Positions 1 through 12,900 of a DNA stretch of 64,000 nucleotides are shown here, one piece after another. A program made the position numbers and the translations under genes. This DNA comes from Amphimedon queenslandica. Taxonomy: Eukaryota > Porifera > Demospongiae > Haplosclerida > Niphatidae. Below the pieces are notes generated by a model. It was not told the DNA's origin. It saw only the letters and a program-made list of their open reading frames with translations, and did not search any database. Location of the stretch: the NCBI RefSeq assembly GCF_000090795.2, contig NW_003546255.1, positions 317,772-381,771 of the forward strand. The letters run 5' to 3'. The stretch's first letter is position 1. The number at the start of each line of letters is the position of its first letter.

Positions 1-59
1 GCAGTAGGGTAATACAGATTTTTAAAAAAACATCAATGAACATCATAAATCACATATAC

Positions 60-1325
60 CTTTGCCATCCCAATTGAAGTCGAGTTCAACTCGGTTTGAC
101 CGTGATTGGTCTTATCCCCTCTCTCCCATATGCCATAATCCTGTAGGTGTGGCTTTTAAATGGGTGTGGTCATACTCGGCAACTTACCGGTGTCCTATAA
201 GCAGTTTCAATGTAGAATATCAGGTTTTGTATAAAGTCGACTTCGTCTAAGTTATACACTATCTGTATGCCTGGAATGACAAAAATTAAAACAATTTTTA
301 TTCCGCGTACATGTACATGTATTTCTCTTACCAGAAGCAGTCATTTGAGCCAGTATCAATAGAAATAGCGACGTGGCATCGATTTGTAGATGGCCCCATT
401 CGTAATCACCAACAACACTAGCACAAGTACCTAAAAGTATGTACATGTACATTAGACATATTACATAAACTTACATGTACATGTACATATACACTTACAT
501 GTATATGCACATGTATATACATGTACTGTATAGCTGGTAATTCTGAAAATTTAGCATTTTAATGGTCATTTCTAAAATTAGCCATTATACGCATGCTCAA
601 TGGCACATGGCCACAATTTTGCCAAATTAAAAACCGCCAATCCCCAAAAATTTTGCAATTCGCCAGAAGTTTTCTCCTCCAAAATTACCAGCAGTATACA
701 TGTACATATGTGTACATGTACATTCGTACTCATGTTGAATTTTGCATGAAGTGCGTAGTCTTTATTAAGAGTTTTCTTGAAAGCCTCAACTTTATCTGCT
801 TGCCCTAACATACACAAGAGCAAGCTCCTCATCAACCTCACGGCATTCTATGAGAAACGATTTTAAACTACAATAAATGTATTATTAAAGTTACTCTATT
901 TATAAGTCATAAAATTATTTCCTCTCGTTGCACGAAATCACCATAATACCTTTTCAAGTTCTTTGGCCGCTTGCTTGTCTTCTTCACCCTCCCCATGGCC
1001 TCTGAAAGAGAGTGCCATGGCCCAAATTGAGAGAGCGCAGTAGACGTTATCGCGAATCCAAGCATGGCCCTGAAACTGACCACCAGGTATGCCATCTTTA
1101 GTAATAAAGGCGGGAAGAAGGCCAGTCACAGGATCCTAAATACAGATGTACATGTATATACATTAAATTTTAAAAATAATGCAGCTCTTTATGACCGAAT
1201 GTCCCCTTTTCTCTTGCCTGGTAGCATAGTATGGTCTTCTCCAATAGATTGTGATACTTGGCTAAAGAGGCGACCTTGGAATCAGTCCTTTTCCTCCTCT
1301 TGTCTCTGACTTCCCTTCCCGCCAT
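60..1325 (-). CDS. PHKA-like: Phosphorylase b kinase regulatory subunit (alpha/beta family), 5' part
   Basis: Regulatory subunit of glycogen phosphorylase kinase, which controls glycogen breakdown in the cytosol. Six exons read from high to low coordinate: 1218-1325, 950-1135, 730-847, 332-430, 188-270, 60-140. They join in frame to about 225 residues, and the gene runs off the left edge. Family motifs fall across the junctions: [61 protein letters not shown] and [11 protein letters not shown]. These belong to the N-terminal glucoamylase-like domain. The AW(I/V)RDNVY and VVGD.WGHLQ forms favour alpha over beta. The first intron (1136-1217) needs a GC donor (CAG|GCAAGA); this gives exactly the conserved TILCYQ.PVTGLL junction. 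The start ATG at 1325 is inferred from frame and context. Calmodulin-binding and C-terminal parts lie outside the window. Confidence 0.9.
528..698. mobile_element. Short inverted-repeat element (MITE-like), GTATAGC family
   Basis: Lies in PHK intron 3. The left end reads gtatagctggtaatt and the right end aattaccagcagtatac, so the ends are inverted repeats around an A/T-rich core. The same GTATAGC-type ends occur at 39643-39850 and 40016-40213. No coding capacity is visible. Confidence 0.5.
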
Positions 1326-1944
1326 CTTGAGCGCCAAGATATACGGCAGTGAACGGAAGCAAATACGGGAAAGAAAAGGTTTCCCGCTAAAATCAAGTAA
1401 TTCAAAATCACAAAAGGAAATTTTGAGTTCTTGATAGAATCCTTTATCAAGCCAATTTGAAAGTTATTCATGAAAAGACTGCAGCTGTGCAACGTTTGCA
1501 AATAATCAACTAAGTGCTTTTATTTTATTAACAAAATGATATTAAGATGCATTAATTTTTATCTTTAAATGATTGAAATGAAAATTATTAATAATGGGGA
1601 TCTATAACAATTAATACACACACAGCAATAATAATAATAACAATTAAATTAAAATCCCTATAATAAAATTATTTGATATATAATATCCTAAAATCTAAGT
1701 ACAATAAGAAACATTTATTTAAAGTGTGTGTGTGTGTGTGTGTATGTGAAGTTAGTACACAATTTCACAGTTTATCAATAAGGAGGAAGAAAAGAATAAA
1801 GAAGGAGAGAGAAAAAAGATGGAAGGAAATTTCACTTTATAATAATTAATAATAAATCTCTAAGTGTTTGAGGAGGAGTAGGATCAGCAGATAAAAGAAT
1901 TGAGACATTGAGAGAGAGAGAGGAGACATAAATAGGAGGACATC
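1326..1944. other. Intergenic stretch between two minus-strand genes
   Basis: Lies upstream of the PHK gene and downstream of the PH-domain gene. It is A/T-rich with a (GT)n run near 1723-1745 and purine-rich sequence at 1780-1930. The part next to 1325 should hold the PHK promoter and 5' UTR, and the 1800-1944 part the 3' UTR of the PH gene. No coding sequence is recognised. Confidence 0.5.
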
Positions 1945-3591
1945 TTAGTTGTCACCTCCTTCAGCAGGAGCTTCTTCCTCTGTAGAAAGAAAAAGAGAAG
2001 ACATCAAAAGTGAAGAGAAAGCACAATGACAGGTAGCACAATACATGCACATACACAGCTAAAATAATCTCATCTACATTGAGTATTGGTTCACAATTAT
2101 TATTACCTTTTGGTGTCTCTTCTTCGGTCTTAGTTTCTTCGGTTGCTGGAGCCTCTGCTTCCTCTGTCTTTGGTTCTTCAGTTGCTGCTGGGGTTTCCTC
2201 AGCTTTTGGTTCTTCAGGTGCTGGTTCCTCGGCTTTGGGCTCTTCAGCCTTTGGTTCTTCAGCTTTTGGCTCTTCGGGTTTCGGCTCTTCAGCTTTAGGC
2301 TCCTCTGCTTTTGGCTCTTCAGCTTTTGGTTCCTCGGCTTTTGGCTCTTCGGCTTTGGGTTCTTCAGCTTTGGGTTCTTCGGCCTTTGGTTCTTCGGCTT
2401 TTGGTTCTTCAGTTTTTGGTTCCTCGGTTGTTACTTCTGCTTCGGTTGTAACCTAAAATAAATACGGTCAATACTCATGATCAGTGCACGTGATCCATAA
2501 CATACAGCAGTGGCTCCTTCCTTTGGTGCATCAGTAGTTTCTGTGGGTTTGGCTTCATCAGTAGCAGCTGCTGCTTCCTCTTTCTTTGGCTCCTCCTTCT
2601 TCACTGGTTCGGGTTTCTTTGGCGGCTCCTCGTAAAACTTTTCTCTTGCTGCTACTAATTTCTCGATCCATTCCCTGTCAAAAAAAGAATCAAAAACCTC
2701 AAAAATTAATCCAAGAGTGCCATAGCCTACTTGGCTAGTTCTGGTGTTTCTGCAACAAGATATACAAATTGGTTCTTATGATTGTTAAGTACAAAGCATC
2801 TCTCAGCAGCTATGTCTGCTGGCCATCCAGCGTTGTTGTGGTCAGAAGACCTTTCTACTACACTGGTACAAGACTAAGAGAGAGAGAGGGAGAGGGAGAT
2901 GTAAAAGAGGAATAAAAAGAAGGTTGTATGTATACCTTGAGGAAGTAGTTGAGGTTAGTGCTCTTCTTCTTGTCGTCCTTGAATGATCTCAAGACTGCTC
3001 CCTCTTCCTCAAGTGCTAGGAACTCTGGCTTGAATTTCTTGAATAGCGGTCCTATTAGAGTAGCTGAGAGAAGATATAGGAAAATAAAAATAAACAAACG
3101 ACCCCAAATATCAGTATAGAAGTACATGTATACATGTGAGTGTGATCATAGCTGAAGTTAAAGCTCACATCTTCTGATGATAGGTGACTCAAACACAACT
3201 TTACGATCAACAGGAGGTTTAGCTGGCTTTGCTTCTGGCTTAGCCTTAGCCTCTTCCTCTTTAGGAGCTAAAGAAAAATGAAAAAAATAAAACTGAATTT
3301 CTTTTAATTTTTTTACCTTCAGCTCCACCAGTTGCCTCATCAGTTTTGGGTTCTTCGGTTTTTGGTTCTTCCTCTTTTGGAGTCTCTTCCGTCTTTGGGG
3401 CCTCCTCAGTCTTAGGGGCCTCTTCGGTCTTTGGGGCTTCTTCTGTCTTAGGGGCCTCTTCAGTCTTTGGGGCCTCCTCTGTCTTGGGTTCTAAAATTAA
3501 AAAAAAATTAATTAATTAATAAAAGTAAAGGTTGCGGACCTTCGGTAGTGGTTGGTGTTTCTTGAGGCTTGTCTTCAGCTGCGTCAGACAT
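1945..3591 (-). CDS. PH-domain protein with flanking acidic Pro/Lys/Glu repeats
   Basis: Eight exons (3540-3591, 3317-3490, 3169-3267, 2936-3063, 2731-2873, 2506-2674, 2107-2452, 1945-1979) join in frame to 381 residues. Residues about 17-75 are repeats of PKTEEA type. Residues about 109-205 look like a pleckstrin-homology domain: GPLFKKFKPEFLALEEEGAVL opens it, FVLNNHKNQFVYLVAETPEL follows, and EWIEKL supplies the usual C-terminal helix tryptophan. Residues about 255-370 are some 15 imperfect copies of a KAEEP unit, and the end is EEEAPAEGGDN. PH domains bind phosphoinositides or proteins, so a membrane-proximal role is inference only. The acidic repeats resemble those at the N terminus of the acyl-CoA synthetase at 52749. 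I do not recognise a named orthologue. Confidence 0.8.
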
Positions 3592-6122
3592 TTTGAAATT
3601 TAATTATAAACTACAAAAAATGATAATATACCATAAATAAATGAAATTCCCAACCTGTCATTACATACAATAATAATTATTATGATAACGATACTACGAC
3701 TTTCAAAACTGTTATCAAAAGGGATCGCACAGAAAACAACAACGACATAACAATATACATACACACATGCCTCCCCAAAACAAAGTAGCATAGTACAATA
3801 TAATTACTAGCAAACAGTAGTACACATTAGTAGTAGAACACAATATGCAAATTGTAGGCTTCTTAATGCTTGCAATACAGTACTGGTGACATAAATAAGC
3901 ATGTACATTGTATATATACATATATAATTAATGAGAACTCATCTCCTTGATATGATACATGTACATGTAAGCTAATTCATAGAATGCTAATGGGCAGACA
4001 TGTGTAGAATTATCAGAATTAAGAGGGAGACAGAGACAATGGGAGAGAATTGGTGTTAGTATACTTAACACATTCCTTAGTACACACTGTGGCAATGCTC
4101 ACACAACTGGTCAATTAGCGACCATATAAGGAGAGAACAGGGATCCTATACTATACTATACTATACACACTATTGAGAGAAGAGAATCACTGGACAAGGA
4201 GAAGTGGTTACTGGAGCATTGATAAGTATAATGTCAAGCCACAAGAAACAAGAACACACACATGTGCTCACACAGAGATAGATAAACATCAATATATAGT
4301 CAATAGATTTATACAACCACACAGAAGTGCACAGATTTTACTACATTTGAATGCAGTAGATCTAAATGTACATGTACATGTAGCAATAGTTCCAATGAAG
4401 TATAGGACAAGACTATAAAACCAAACCTTTTACACTTTATTGTTTATGACAATATAATGTACTATAGACCCATTGAGTATCTACAATATCATTAAACACT
4501 TTAAATAATAAATATACATGTACATGTACATGTAATAAATATACAGCTTACAGTACATGTTAAAATGATAAATATACATGTATAATTGATTGTGAGTGAC
4601 CCATGTACTTGAAAAGCATTCAATACTTTTCAAAAATACCATAATCAAGCCCCAAATATGGTCAATGTCATCAGAGAACAAACGATAAACACGAAATGAA
4701 GAATAAACTGATTGTTTTGGAACAGGGAGAGAGAGAGGCAGAGAGAGAGAGAGAGAGCGGAGCAGACTGGTAGAGATATTACAAAGGAGGCCCCCTGTTG
4801 ACATTGGGTTTAACAAAACACTTAGCAAATGCAACCAATGTGTATTTGGGTGCAAGTGTATGTGTACTTTAGAGGATTAGAGACTAATAGTACATATACT
4901 AAGAAAGGGCTATACACGATAATGTGTTTAAGTATCAGGCAATGTGTACTTTGGAGAATTAGAGAGATGACTATAAAGTGAGAGGATATGGGAGGCTAGA
5001 AAAGGAACAGGTTGTAGTCTATCGTGTCTTACAACTCCCAAAAGAGTAGACAAAATAGCACAAGTGGTCATAACATACAAAATAATAGTGTCCCACTCTC
5101 TCCTCTTTTAAAAGTTTTAAAAAACATCATACATGTACATGCATGGCTGCTCTTATATAAAATTTGCTTTTTTAGACGATAATTACTAGATTTGTCATTA
5201 ATTATCGTAGGATGGGATACAAATGATCTTCACTTTAGCGATTAGCAGACCCAGTGCTACTTCTAATGCATTGACGCCTTTTACATATCGCCACACATAA
5301 AACCTGTTTGTCAGGAAGGCCAGGGAAAAAGGGAACGTGTGAAACTACTAACGAGGCAGTCACTGCACAGGTGGATGGGTTGTCATGGGAACTTGGTAAG
5401 CATGTGACCACTGGTTGTGATAAGAAATGTATTCTTAAAGGGTAAAGGAGGGACCAGGGGAACTAAAATAATAATTTTTAAGAGTAACACATGGATTCAT
5501 GCATATTTTTAAGGTTGGTTTTTTAATAGGGGATTCTTAGGGTAGGGATTTTTACTAAGAAACAATGGACATATTAAAAATGGGAAAACAGGCCAATTAG
5601 GTATCAATTTAATTCAATAAAAGCGAGAGATGCACATGTATGGCTGGGAAACCAATGATGACAACAAAACCAGCTCTCTCTCTCTCTCTTCTCTGCCTCT
5701 AAAAGGCCCTGTTATTGAGGCGCAGGCTAAGGGATTTTGTAAAAGAACATAGTTATTGTCCCCGCCATTGCAAAAACAAAGAGGATTAGTAGGACAGCAG
5801 GAGACCAGCTGCAAAACTCACCTACACTGCAAAGGCAAAGAACGGCAAAGAGAGAGCTTCAAGACAGGAACAAAATGGAGGATGAAGGAGATAGTCAGGT
5901 AACAAAGACACTTCTTGATCCGATTCGTCTGCTCCAAGAGAAAAGATCTCAACGTCTTCCTGCGAAAGCCTTTTATAACGTGTCCGAGATCACGTGATCG
6001 CCTCCCGGTTGCATAGCAACGGTACAATAAAAATGGCCGACAATAAGTAGTTTTTGTACTATCTGCCCCTTTTCTTCTCTTTTTTAGGCATAGCAGGAGT
6101 TTTTAGAGTCTGAGGAGAGAGA
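3592..6122. other. Intergenic region between divergent PH-domain gene and BBS7
   Basis: About 2.5 kb without a confident gene. It holds (ACATGT)n tracts (3958-3970, 4370-4381, 4515-4534), a CTATA repeat near 4150, GA-rich runs near 4728-4760 and CT-rich runs near 5672-5690. It should contain both promoters. Directly before BBS7, a pyrimidine tract followed by AG at about 6075-6087 suggests a 5' UTR intron. A five-codon upstream ORF (ATG at about 6032) lies just before it. Confidence 0.5.
5875..5997 (+). CDS. Possible small ORF, 40 codons
   Basis: An ATG in good context (caaaATGG) opens a 40-residue acidic-then-basic reading frame beginning MEDEGDSQVTK and ending NVSEIT before TGA. The CAG|GTAACA inside it could equally be a splice donor, making this the first exon of an alternative BBS7 5' end or of another transcript. 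It lies about 125 bases upstream of the BBS7 start. No family is recognised. Confidence 0.2.
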   Translation: MEDEGDSQVTKTLLDPIRLLQEKRSQRLPAKAFYNVSEIT

Positions 6123-6882
6123 ATGGATATTGAACTAGCCCCTATATTCTATAATCAGGTATGAGACATTCCATCATACCCTTAATGTCAATTTTTGTAT
6201 TTTTAAAACATCATAAATTTTGTGCTAATTAAAAATTAACTCGTACCACAAAAGTATTAATGTGCAATGTGCATGTATTTTTAAAATGTAGTCTCTGCTT
6301 TATTGTAAGGGCACAAATCAATAAAATTGATTTAAATCTAAACGACCTGCTAATGTACACTAATACTTGACCATATATGGTCGTGACACATGCCAGCACT
6401 GGTATGTGGTTGGCTACAGTTATTTATAGTAACATTACTATACTCCCTTATAAGGAGTTGGTTTAAAAATAGCAGAATTTTGAGAGTACCTTATTTACTG
6501 ATGACTTTATGTAACAAGGAATGTATTTACACATGTAGATAATGTGATTTAATGTGTTAGTTCTGACCTGTACTAGCTATACATTATTAATTTATTATAA
6601 TAATTAATACTTTTATGTGTATACAGACTCTGTGTGTATAGTTATACCTTATTGATACATGAATTGCTAAATAGAGATCAGACTATAGTACATGTGCATG
6701 TACATTTACATATCTTTAAACCTTATTTCCATCTCTTGGGTAGAATGTACATGTACATGTATCTGATATTCTTAATTGCCTTTTGTTTATATGATGTATC
6801 ATACTTTTTATATCTCTAAATACTTTTTATTTATGATGTACAGTATGTATATGTTGAGTTACTCTTCCAGCTTCTCTCACTC

Positions 6883-6940
<58 letters not shown>

Positions 6941-9900
6941 CCTCTCTCCCTCTCTCTCACTCTCTCACTCTCTCTCTCTCCTCTCTCTCTCACTCTGTTT
7001 CATTGATGTGTGTATGTATGTTATGTACATGTTAATGTGTTGCATGTGTGTGTGTGTACTTAGGATAAAAAGGATTAATAATACAAGATGACATTTAATT
7101 AGTGGAATAGTAATGAGTAGACATGGAATGTCCTAATTGTTTACAGCATGAGCATTGATTACTCTCTCTCACCCTCTCTCTCCCTCTCTCTCTCTCTCTC
7201 TCCCTCTCTCATTCCCTCTCTCTCTCTCTCTTTCTCTCTCTCTCTTTCTCTCTCCCCCTCTTTCTCCCCTCCATCAGGTTGGTGCACTATCTTCTAACTG
7301 CATGAAAGTGCTCCCTTCCACAAAGAAAAATCCACAAAAAGTATTTTAACAATATAATAATGATGGCATTATAAATATGCATCTATCCTTTCACTCTCAG
7401 ATAGTTGTGGGCGATCAGGATGGCGTCCTTACAACGTTTGGAATGAAGAAAGGTGATCCACAGATTGTATTTAAAACACTTCCTGGACCTCCTATAGCTA
7501 CATTGCAACTCAGTAAGGAAAGAGAGAGAGAGAGAGACAGAGATCAAAAGAGAGATTGATTGTTGCTATCTTTCAAATACTACTTGCTGTAATTTTGAGT
7601 ATGAATGGGACATGAGAGAGAGAGAGAGAGACAACAATATTATTACCCACTAGCTAATACAATATGTAGGTGTTTGTGTGTATAAATATGGCGTGTGTGT
7701 ATACGTTATGTATTTGATTTGTTTGTGTTGGTCATATTCATATATGACTAATGGACAAAACACAGGACATCTGCGATTGGTTCAGGATTGTTGTCCTCAC
7801 TCAATCTTTTGACATATTATTTTGTTAATTACATGACACCTCTAATCTTTCATTCGCCCTTCCTTTCATCTCTTTATGTATTTGTATCTCGCCTATTCTT
7901 TAATCTCTTTATGTACTTTCTTTCTCTCCTCTCTCTCTCTTCTCCTTCTCTTTCAGATGGTGCTCCTGGCTCTGTTGCTGATAGAATATTTGTCTCAGCC
8001 GGTGCTGAAGTTAAGGCATTCACAAAGAAAGGGAAACAGTTCCTCTCGTTTGATAGCAACCTCACGGAGCCCATTAGAAGCATGTGAGAAAGAGAGAGGG
8101 GGGGAGAGAGAGAGGAGGGGGAGAGAGAGAGGAGGGAGAGAGAGAGAGGGAGGAGGGAGAGAGGGGGAAAGAGAGAGATGAGAAATAATGTACATACAGT
8201 AGTAGAATTTAGTACCATAAATGAATGCATAAAGAAGGTAGAGAACATACACATGTACACTATAATAGAATTAACAGGAGGTAGGTATGGAGGTCAAAGT
8301 AGCAAGGAGACAGGCAGACCAAAAACACTGTATCACACACACACACAAGCCATGATAGAAGACTGGCCATAGTAAAACACATTATATTAAGAAAACTACA
8401 AGCATAGTGTGACTGATCATGATTGTCTGATAAGGCTACCAGTGTACATTATGTCCTTTGTACATTAATGTAACTCTATTCTTCACCTGACCCTCTGCAA
8501 CTTGTAGTACTGCCTACAAGCCTACAACCAGTACATGTTTACTGGTAATGCTACATTATCTCTATTTAATGTTGCCCTCATTACATAAGCTGCTATATTA
8601 ATGGCAGCTAGTGTATAGTTCCACCTTTTCCCACTTATAGAGGTCAAAGATTAATTAAGATACAATGTGTATGAATGGATTCAGCATATAATGAAAAGAA
8701 ATAAGATATAATGTGTGTGTGAATCCCCATTAGCAATACTTAGTCAGGCTACATGATTTTACCATTAGTTTATGGCTGAATGGAGTTGTTTTAGAATTTA
8801 ATATGTTAATGAAATTTTTGGTGTTTCAACATAGCATATACATACGAGCTGTACAGTGTACATGTATTAGTATCAAATGGTATATGAAAGGTCTGTGAGT
8901 CAAAGGCTACTAGTTTCAGTCTCTATTGATGTCAAGTGTGAACAAACCAACCTACACACTTTAGGGTTTAATTAATTAGGCAACCGCATGCATTAGAATA
9001 TTATTAGGATATTATTAGGATATCATTAGGATATTATTGGAATATTATTAGGATATTGTGTTGTCATGTACATTGCTAGTATATTCTTAATACTGAAACT
9101 ATTATCGTTGTCATTGTTATTGGATGATATAGCATGGAAGCATTGAAAAGGAAAGCAATATACAATGTGCAGTATGTGTATACTCACTATACTCTAATGT
9201 ACCAGGAGCTAGCTTCAATCTACGTGTATATAGGCCAGTATATGATCATTCAGTTATTTAAATATTATTATTATTAAAGGCTGGGCTGTGTGTTTACATA
9301 TGTACAAAATACTTAAAATTAGCATTCGATTATATCTTATTATAGTCTGTATATTATATTATATTACTACTGCAGTACATTTATACTTAGACTCTGTTTT
9401 TATTTAATTTTTACAAGCCTATTGCAGTGTATATACTGATCGAAACAATATTATTATAATAATTATTATTTATTTTTATTCATTACTTAGGTATGTAAAC
9501 GGCAGTCACTTATACACAGTCGGTTCATACGTGTTCAATCATTACGTTGACTGTATTGACACTGATTATTACTTATCTGCTGACACCATTAACTCTGTCA
9601 TCTGTCTACCCGAGACAAGCCACGCCTCTTCCTCGGCAGCCCGAGGGTTGGTACCAGTACTGGCATGCGAAGATTGTGCACTCAGGGTCTTGAAGGTGGG
9701 TGGGGTTTGTTGCTATGGTGACAGACTAATGAGAGTGTTAAATTTTCCTGTAATCACTATTGCATGTAATTGCATGTACACGTACATCTAGATGCATGTA
9801 GATCATGTACGTGTACATGTATTTTTAATTTCTTCATATAAAGGGATCTGAGCTGTTGTATGAGTTAGAAGTTGCTGGTCCTCCTACCACGGTTGCTCTC

Positions 9901-12900
9901 AGTGAAGAAGGTATTTCGGGGATGGATCTGGTCTGATTGTTATAGTTGCAACTTTTATAGGCGGAGCTGGGCGTGGTTTGTTGTACGGTACGAGTGACGG
10001 AAGACTAGGACTTGTTAAGATACTACTGTACGTGTTATACATACATGTACATGTACATGATTATTTTTTCTTTCTTTTTCTCAGGGATGCTCCAGAGTAT
10101 TGCTGGGATATGTTAAACGAAAAGAAATACGGGAGTAAGTGCATATACATGTACATGTAACCTAATCATGTATTTAGTACATGTGTATGAGGCACATACA
10201 CATGTACATGTACATACACACCATTCCTTATGTACATATCATATTTCACTTACTCTAAAATCCTTCTTGTGTAATTAATTGACCACTATTGTAGGTGTGT
10301 ACATGTACATATTGCAATACAACCATGTTTATTATATTGTATAATTATGTTCATTATTGTATTCATGTTTTAATTCTTATGTTAGTGCATGTGTTTTTAT
10401 TGAATGTGTGTGTGCTGGTTTGTTGGTGTGTGTGTGTGTGTGTGTGTGTGTGTACATGTACGTGTGTGTATGCATGGAATGTGGTTGGTAGTATATTGTA
10501 AGATGAAATGTCTAGAGATCACTGGAGAGAGACTAAGCTAGTTTTTACAGCCACTNNNNNNNNNNTTCTCTCTCTCTCTCTCTCTCTCTCTCCCTCTCTC
10601 GATCCCTCCCTCCCTCTCTCTCTCCCCTCTCTCTCCTCCAGGTATTGCTAGTATTGGTGTCCATGATGTCACTGCTACTGGTGTTCCTGATATACTCCTG
10701 GGTAGATCTGATGGCGTTATGGAGATATACTCACTAGATGAAAATAACCAACCAAGAATACAATTCACACATGTAAACAGATAGTATATAGTACTACAAA
10801 TGTACACACATACATGTACATGTACATTATATAAATAATAAATACGGAGTGTATTAATGATGCATGTATGTGTTGTGTCTACATGAATGAATTAGATGTC
10901 AACCCGCCCACTCTTTTAATTGGATTTTGTTGCTGTATTGTGAGTGTGCCTTAGGCATTTTTGTAATGTATAATTTTAATGCATTTACATAATGAATCCA
11001 ATTTGATGTTAGTGGGAAAAAATTTATGTAAAGTTTGTGTTAGAATCATAATTTGTGTATCTAACCTGATGTTAATTTGATGTAAAAATGTGTATAGAAT
11101 ATAATGTAAATATGCATTGACATACTTCACAAAGCAAACAGATATTTTAAATAATTATTAATGATTATACTACATGTATACTTTAATGTTAAATTTTATT
11201 TTTAATTTAATTTTTATTTTTGATTTAATTTTTTTATTTAGACGTTTAGTGAGAGCATTGCATCAGTTTGCGGTGGTTTTGTGACCACACCCTCCACTCC
11301 CGAGGTACTAGTCTCCACTTACAGCGGAAAGATACACTCACTCTCGTCCGATAACCAATCTAAGGGGCATGGTCAAATCCCACCGGACGTTGCTGCAAAA
11401 TTAGAAACTTTAAAGTAACTAAAAAACTACGTATGTACATGTATACATGTATTTTTACACTTGTGTTAAGGTGTGCCTCTACTTGGTAAAATTTAATCAG
11501 GTGTCAAAAATGTGACGTGTTGATTATAAAAAATGAAAATTACCGAGATATACAAAGTACATGCATGTACAGTAGAAAGGAGAAATTAAAACAAGGAAGT
11601 ATTAAAAATATAAAGAAAAATATTAAAAGAATGTAGCATAGGGATTGAAGCATATAATCAGTCATGTACATGTACATGATCCACGTGAATTAATGGTTAG
11701 AAAATTCTTATAATTATCGTATTACTACAGTACACAATATGTTAGTGTTGCATGAATTAATCTATCACAAGAAGTTGTGCCGTATTTAATTGAGTGTGGC
11801 CAGCCTTGACATTATACATAAAAGCACTATCTTTACACTATAGTAATAACAATCATTAGTATGATAATGATGTACGTGTATATGTACATGTATATACATG
11901 CATACACTTCTAATATGAATGGAATCACATCACACATGCACATGCACACGTACATGTAATGTACTTTAATGTAATTGAATTGTTCATGTGTGCATGAACA
12001 TTAATGATATGCATGTACATGTACATGTGTGTGTGTGTGTGTGCAGACAGACGCAACACACACACACAGTCAAAGAAATGAAAGACATATTTGTAGCATG
12101 ACCATAATTCATTATCTCATGCTGTGGTTTATGAATTAATTGCTATAGGAATGAAGTCAAGTCTTTGGAGGATAAAGTATCCAGTGCTTATGTGAAATAC
12201 CAGTCCATAATGAAAGGAGGGGGAGAGGGGGGCCCTAGTGGTGGGGTCTCTGCTTTACCATTGCTACCAGTTAATGACCAGTTTACTCTTAATAAGGATG
12301 AGGCTTGGTACACCCTAAGCATTGAAACACAAGTAAAAGAATACAATATTGTACATATACATGCATGTATACATACATGCATGCATGTATTTATGAGCAA
12401 TTATTTATTTTATGTATTATTTTTATCTTTTTACAATTATGCTCTTCACTATATCATGCAATATTACATGTATCATTGATTTAATTATTTATTCTTTATT
12501 TTTCTGCTTGTACAAATGTATTTACTTCCTCTATTTATTGTCCTCAGGTTCCATTGGATATGTTGCTGCTACAGTGCAATGTTCCTGTTGATATACAGGA
12601 GATTGAGAAGAGCACTGCTGTAATCAGCTACTCACCACCTGACCCAAAAGTATTATATTAATAAATTATTTTATGTTTTAAATATTTATTTTTTATTTAT
12701 TTTTAGAATGGTAGCTATCTTTTAGCTACTCTCCGTTGCAGCATGTATACGTCACGTTTGGAAGTTAAGGTACAATTTAGAATATTTTTTAAATATTAAA
12801 ACTTTACTTTCTCTATATCTACACATACGTGTACATGTACATGTACAGGTTAGATCAATAGAGGGTCAGTATGGTACACTGAACGTGTACGTTACACCAA

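Noticed and set aside
2079-2456. Plus-strand poly-Ser/Phe/Gly reading frame
   Set aside because: Antisense shadow of the KAEEP repeats of the PH-domain protein; no start context or splicing support.
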